From: an uncultured Saprospiraceae bacterium
GTDB taxonomy: Bacteria; Bacteroidota; Bacteroidia; Chitinophagales; Saprospiraceae
DNA: 7,912 nucleotides
Assembly (NCBI GenBank): GCA_938044055.1
Contig: CALIQO010000045.1
Span: forward strand, 1 to 7,912
Reading direction: 5' to 3'
The position numbers and the translations under genes are program-made. The notes under the pieces were generated by a model. The model saw only the letters and a list, made by a program, of their open reading frames with translations. It ran no database searches and was not told the DNA's origin. Shown here in pieces: positions 6,095 to 7,912 of this stretch. Position 1 is the stretch's first letter, and each line of letters begins with the position of its first letter.

Positions 6095-6916
6095 TTATGA
6101 ATTATGTATTTCTAAGGCGTTTAGTGTGGCTTTACTGAGGGGCATAATTACTCTACTATTACCGGTGTTAATTGTAAGCGAAGATCTATCTATATCTTCA
6201 ATGGTTCCGGTGGTGTCACCTAAGGTGATTCTATCTCCGATCTTGATTTTATCTTTGGTATAGAAGGACGCTAGAAAATTAGCAATACTATTTTTAGAAG
6301 CCATTCCATAACCGATTCCGAATGCTAATACTCCTCCGCCTATAAGTAAAGTAAGGTTCTGAGATAGAAAATCTGTATTAATCTTAGCCTGGGTCAGTGC
6401 ACTGATGATCACATTGATAAATAAAAAGTAAAAAAGGAATGTTGCGATTAGATTAGCAGAAGGAACTCCTAGAGATTTTAATGCAGTGTGTACAATGTTC
6501 TTTATCAACTCTGCCAGCAACAGTCCTAGAATAAGAACGATAAGCGCTACGATCAAGTTAGGAATGAAGTTAAATATATCTCCTACAAGACTCGACACAG
6601 CCGGCATGCCTAAAATATCAGTGGCAACAACTGCGAAAAACAGTACGACAACATAATAAATGATTTTAGAGAAAACCGTACTTAACTTGATTTCCATATT
6701 GGCCTTATTGACCATATCTATTTCATTAAGCTTTTCTCCTAACCTATCGATCTGGATTTTCTCTAGAACTTTTTTTATCAATTTTCGAGCGAACTTCGCA
6801 ACGAAAAGCCCTATTAAGAATATCACAATTGCCGTTATGAGTCCAGGGACGCCAGAGACGAATTGATTAAATATGTTAACAAGTGAATCCATAATTACAT
6901 TTCCAAAATTCTGCAT
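6095..6916 (-). CDS. MscS-family mechanosensitive ion channel, short form
   Basis: This 273-aa inner-membrane protein belongs to the small-conductance mechanosensitive channel family, which releases solutes under hypo-osmotic stress. Five hydrophobic helices are visible (about 22-42, 82-103, 115-137, 155-176 and 186-208). The last is the pore-lining helix: glycine-rich, LLIGGGVLAFGIGYGMASKN, running into SIANFLASFY. The beta domain follows (KIGDRITLGDTTGTIEDID, about 225-243, and RVIMPLSKA, 255-263), and the protein ends ten residues later. It therefore lacks the C-terminal alpha/beta cage domain of E. coli MscS; no frameshift is evident, so this seems the natural length of a subfamily carrying extra conserved TM helices. 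The ATG at 6916 is used; Met9 is an alternative. It lies 36 nt after the small gene and 29 nt before DUF3078, within the sigma-factor unit. Confidence 0.93.
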   Translation of the reverse strand: MQNFGNVIMDSLVNIFNQFVSGVPGLITAIVIFLIGLFVAKFARKLIKKVLEKIQIDRLGEKLNEIDMVNKANMEIKLSTVFSKIIYYVVVLFFAVVATDILGMPAVSSLVGDIFNFIPNLIVALIVLILGLLLAELIKNIVHTALKSLGVPSANLIATFLFYFLFINVIISALTQAKINTDFLSQNLTLLIGGGVLAFGIGYGMASKNSIANFLASFYTKDKIKIGDRITLGDTTGTIEDIDRSSLTINTGNSRVIMPLSKATLNALEIHNS

Positions 6917-6952
6917 AAGGGCAACTGTTTTCTCGGGGTAGAAAAAAGGGGT

Positions 6953-7174
6953 TTACTCTGGTCTGTTAGGATATTTATTTTTAGGAAATCTTTCTCCGTT
7001 TTCATCTCCTTGTGTAAATAACTGTAAGACCCTTGGCAAAAACAATTCAATCATTTCACCGATGAACTGAAATACACCAAGATTAGAATTGACGTTACTC
7101 TTAATCTTATGTAAGGCACTTCCTGCCTCTTCCATACGCTCTTTCTCTAATTCTTTAAAATTGTTCTTTCTCAT
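6953..7174 (-). CDS. Small protein following the ECF sigma gene, unknown function
   Basis: This 73-aa protein has no recognised domain. It has a charged helical N terminus (MRKNNFKELEKERMEEAG, 1-18), a hydrophobic but interrupted segment (LGVFQFIGEMIELFLPRVLQ, 32-51) that carries Glu40, Glu43 and Arg48 and so looks amphipathic rather than clearly transmembrane, and a polar Pro/Asn-rich tail. I prefer the ATG at 7174, one base after the sigma stop (TAA-A-ATG), which gives translational coupling. An in-frame ATG at 7198 would add MRSTKVFK and overlap the sigma gene by 23 bp. Similar small proteins often follow ECF sigma genes in Bacteroidota, to my recollection. Its position is where an anti-sigma factor often sits, but it shows no zinc motif or clear membrane anchor, so that role is only a hypothesis. 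Confidence 0.78.
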   Translation of the reverse strand: MRKNNFKELEKERMEEAGSALHKIKSNVNSNLGVFQFIGEMIELFLPRVLQLFTQGDENGERFPKNKYPNRPE

Positions 7175-7175
7175 T

Positions 7176-7775
7176 TTAAACACTTTTGTACTTCTCATTA
7201 TGAACCCTCATAAATTTTTCCTTCGCCCGCTTAATTTTCATCTTGATGGCGCTTTCTGATTTATTTAGGACCGAACATATATCCTTGATCGATAAGTCAT
7301 CTTGATATTTCATCATAAGAATAGACTTATCTTCCACAGGTATCTGTTCTAAAACTACCTTTAGTCGTGCCACATTCGTTTCAAGCAATTCGCTGTCACT
7401 GATTTCCTCTGCAGTATCATTAGCTGCCGTCATGTCTTCTACAAGAACAGCTGGGTTTTTCTTTTTCCTCCGGATTAAATCAATACAGTAATTGTATGTA
7501 ATAGAATATAACCAGGTCGAAAACTTAGATTTTCCTGAGAAATTACCCAACTTCAAGAGAAGCTTGACAAAAATATCTTGTGTAGCATCTTCTGCCTGCT
7601 CCTGACTTTTCAAGAGAGATATGCACTTGGCAAATACTTTTCTGGAGTAGCGATCATAGAGTAAGTCAAAGTATGCAGAATGGTTACTTTCCAGATACAA
7701 TGCGATTACTTCTTCATCGGATGTTTCCGCTGAAATCGCCCCAGAGACTATTGGATTTAGAAGGTTTATAAACAA
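7176..7775 (-). CDS. ECF-type RNA polymerase sigma factor (sigma-70 family)
   Basis: This 199-aa group 4 (extracytoplasmic function) sigma factor has only regions 2 and 4. Region 2 runs from about residue 31: AYFDLLYDRYSRKVF, the core-binding helix AEDATQDIFVKLL (61-73), and the -10 reading/melting segment FSTWLYSITYNYCIDLIRRK (85-104). An acidic linker (113-134) follows, then region 4 (about 138-190) with the helix-turn-helix LSIKDICSVLNKSESAIKMK (161-180). No ATG exists in frame upstream of region 2. A TGA closes the frame at 7799-7797 and the only conventional start is the TTG at 7775, which gives a family-typical length. It heads a unit with a small protein, an MscS channel and a DUF3078 protein, which suggests an envelope or osmotic stress role. 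An ECF-like promoter upstream hints at autoregulation. No classical anti-sigma gene is visible. Confidence 0.95.
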   Translation of the reverse strand: MFINLLNPIVSGAISAETSDEEVIALYLESNHSAYFDLLYDRYSRKVFAKCISLLKSQEQAEDATQDIFVKLLLKLGNFSGKSKFSTWLYSITYNYCIDLIRRKKKNPAVLVEDMTAANDTAEEISDSELLETNVARLKVVLEQIPVEDKSILMMKYQDDLSIKDICSVLNKSESAIKMKIKRAKEKFMRVHNEKYKSV

Positions 7776-7811
7776 TGTAAAGACTATTTTATAAGATCAT
7801 TACGCAATTCT

Positions 7812-7836
7812 GACGGTGAAAATCGAAAAAGTAACA
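7812..7836 (-). promoter_or_regulatory. Candidate autoregulated ECF promoter of the sigma-factor operon
   Basis: The minus strand reads TGTTAC (7836-7831), 15 nt (7830-7816), CGTC (7815-7812). CGTC is a known ECF -10 core, and ECF sigma genes commonly transcribe themselves. Initiation would fall near 7803-7806, about 30 nt before the TTG start. The same layout, with TGTGAC, recurs at 1517-1493. The -35 lacks the canonical AAC core and the match was found by eye, so this is a hypothesis. Confidence 0.38.
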
Positions 7837-7864
7837 TACACTAACAAAAATAATGGGCATTAAA

Positions 7865-7898
7865 TAAAAAAGAGGCAATGCTATAATAGCACTACCTC
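7865..7898 (-). terminator. Intrinsic terminator of a minus-strand gene beyond the right edge
   Basis: On the minus strand GAGGTAGTGCTA (7898-7887) pairs along its whole 12 bp with TAGCATTGCCTC (7883-7872) around a TTA loop, followed by six T. Two of the pairs are G-U and exist only in minus-strand RNA, and the plus side has no T-tract, so orientation is certain. It insulates the ECF operon from an unseen upstream gene. The remaining sequence to the right edge shows nothing else recognisable. Confidence 0.85.
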
Positions 7899-7912
7899 AA
7901 CCCTAACCAAAT

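Noticed and set aside
6660..6866. 68-aa plus-strand reading frame
   Set aside because: It is antisense to the MscS N-terminal helices and has no support.
1..7912. A novel defence system, phage, transposon or CRISPR array
   Set aside because: All recognisable genes are housekeeping or envelope functions, with no transposase, integrase, nuclease cassette, direct-repeat array or change in base composition.

Overview
The window looks like a chromosomal segment of a Bacteroidota (Bacteroidetes) bacterium. The support is an A+T-rich sequence, start codons without Shine-Dalgarno sequences, and families typical of that phylum: a DUF3078 outer-membrane-type protein, a YuxK/DCC protein, a phylum-restricted small hypothetical protein, and an ECF sigma factor followed by a small acidic/basic protein. 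The class cannot be fixed from this sequence. No mobile element, CRISPR array, rRNA or tRNA was seen, and most of the gene content is ordinary housekeeping.

Left part (1-1573): the 3' end of rpoN (sigma-54) enters from the left edge and converges, 6 bp apart, on a complete SRAP-domain gene (YedK/HMCES type, abasic-site crosslinking) on the minus strand. The 283-bp gap between SRAP and the divergent radA is the most unusual stretch. On the minus strand it holds an ECF-like promoter motif, two small hairpins and a strong intrinsic terminator, with no credible reading frame. I read this as a candidate small RNA of about 130 nt, or else a structured attenuator leader for the SRAP gene.

Middle part (1574-5111): radA (recombination branch-migration ATPase) and a DCC-family thiol-disulfide protein form a tight plus-strand pair, 3 nt apart. 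They collide tail to tail, with a 25-bp coding overlap, with a secreted M20 amidohydrolase. That hydrolase follows a conserved 114-aa hypothetical gene on the minus strand.

Right part (5080-7912): a minus-strand unit of ECF sigma factor, small protein, MscS-family channel and DUF3078 beta-barrel-like protein. Spacings are short (1, 36 and 29 nt between stop and preferred start). The unit is bounded by minus-strand terminators at 7865-7898 (belonging to a gene beyond the edge) and 5080-5111 (its own end). An ECF-like promoter motif (TGTTAC, 15 nt, CGTC) lies about 30 nt upstream of the sigma factor's TTG start. The same motif (TGTGAC, 15 nt, CGTC) precedes the candidate small RNA, so one sigma factor could control an envelope/osmotic module and also the SRAP-radA intergenic RNA. 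That link is inference from two sites.
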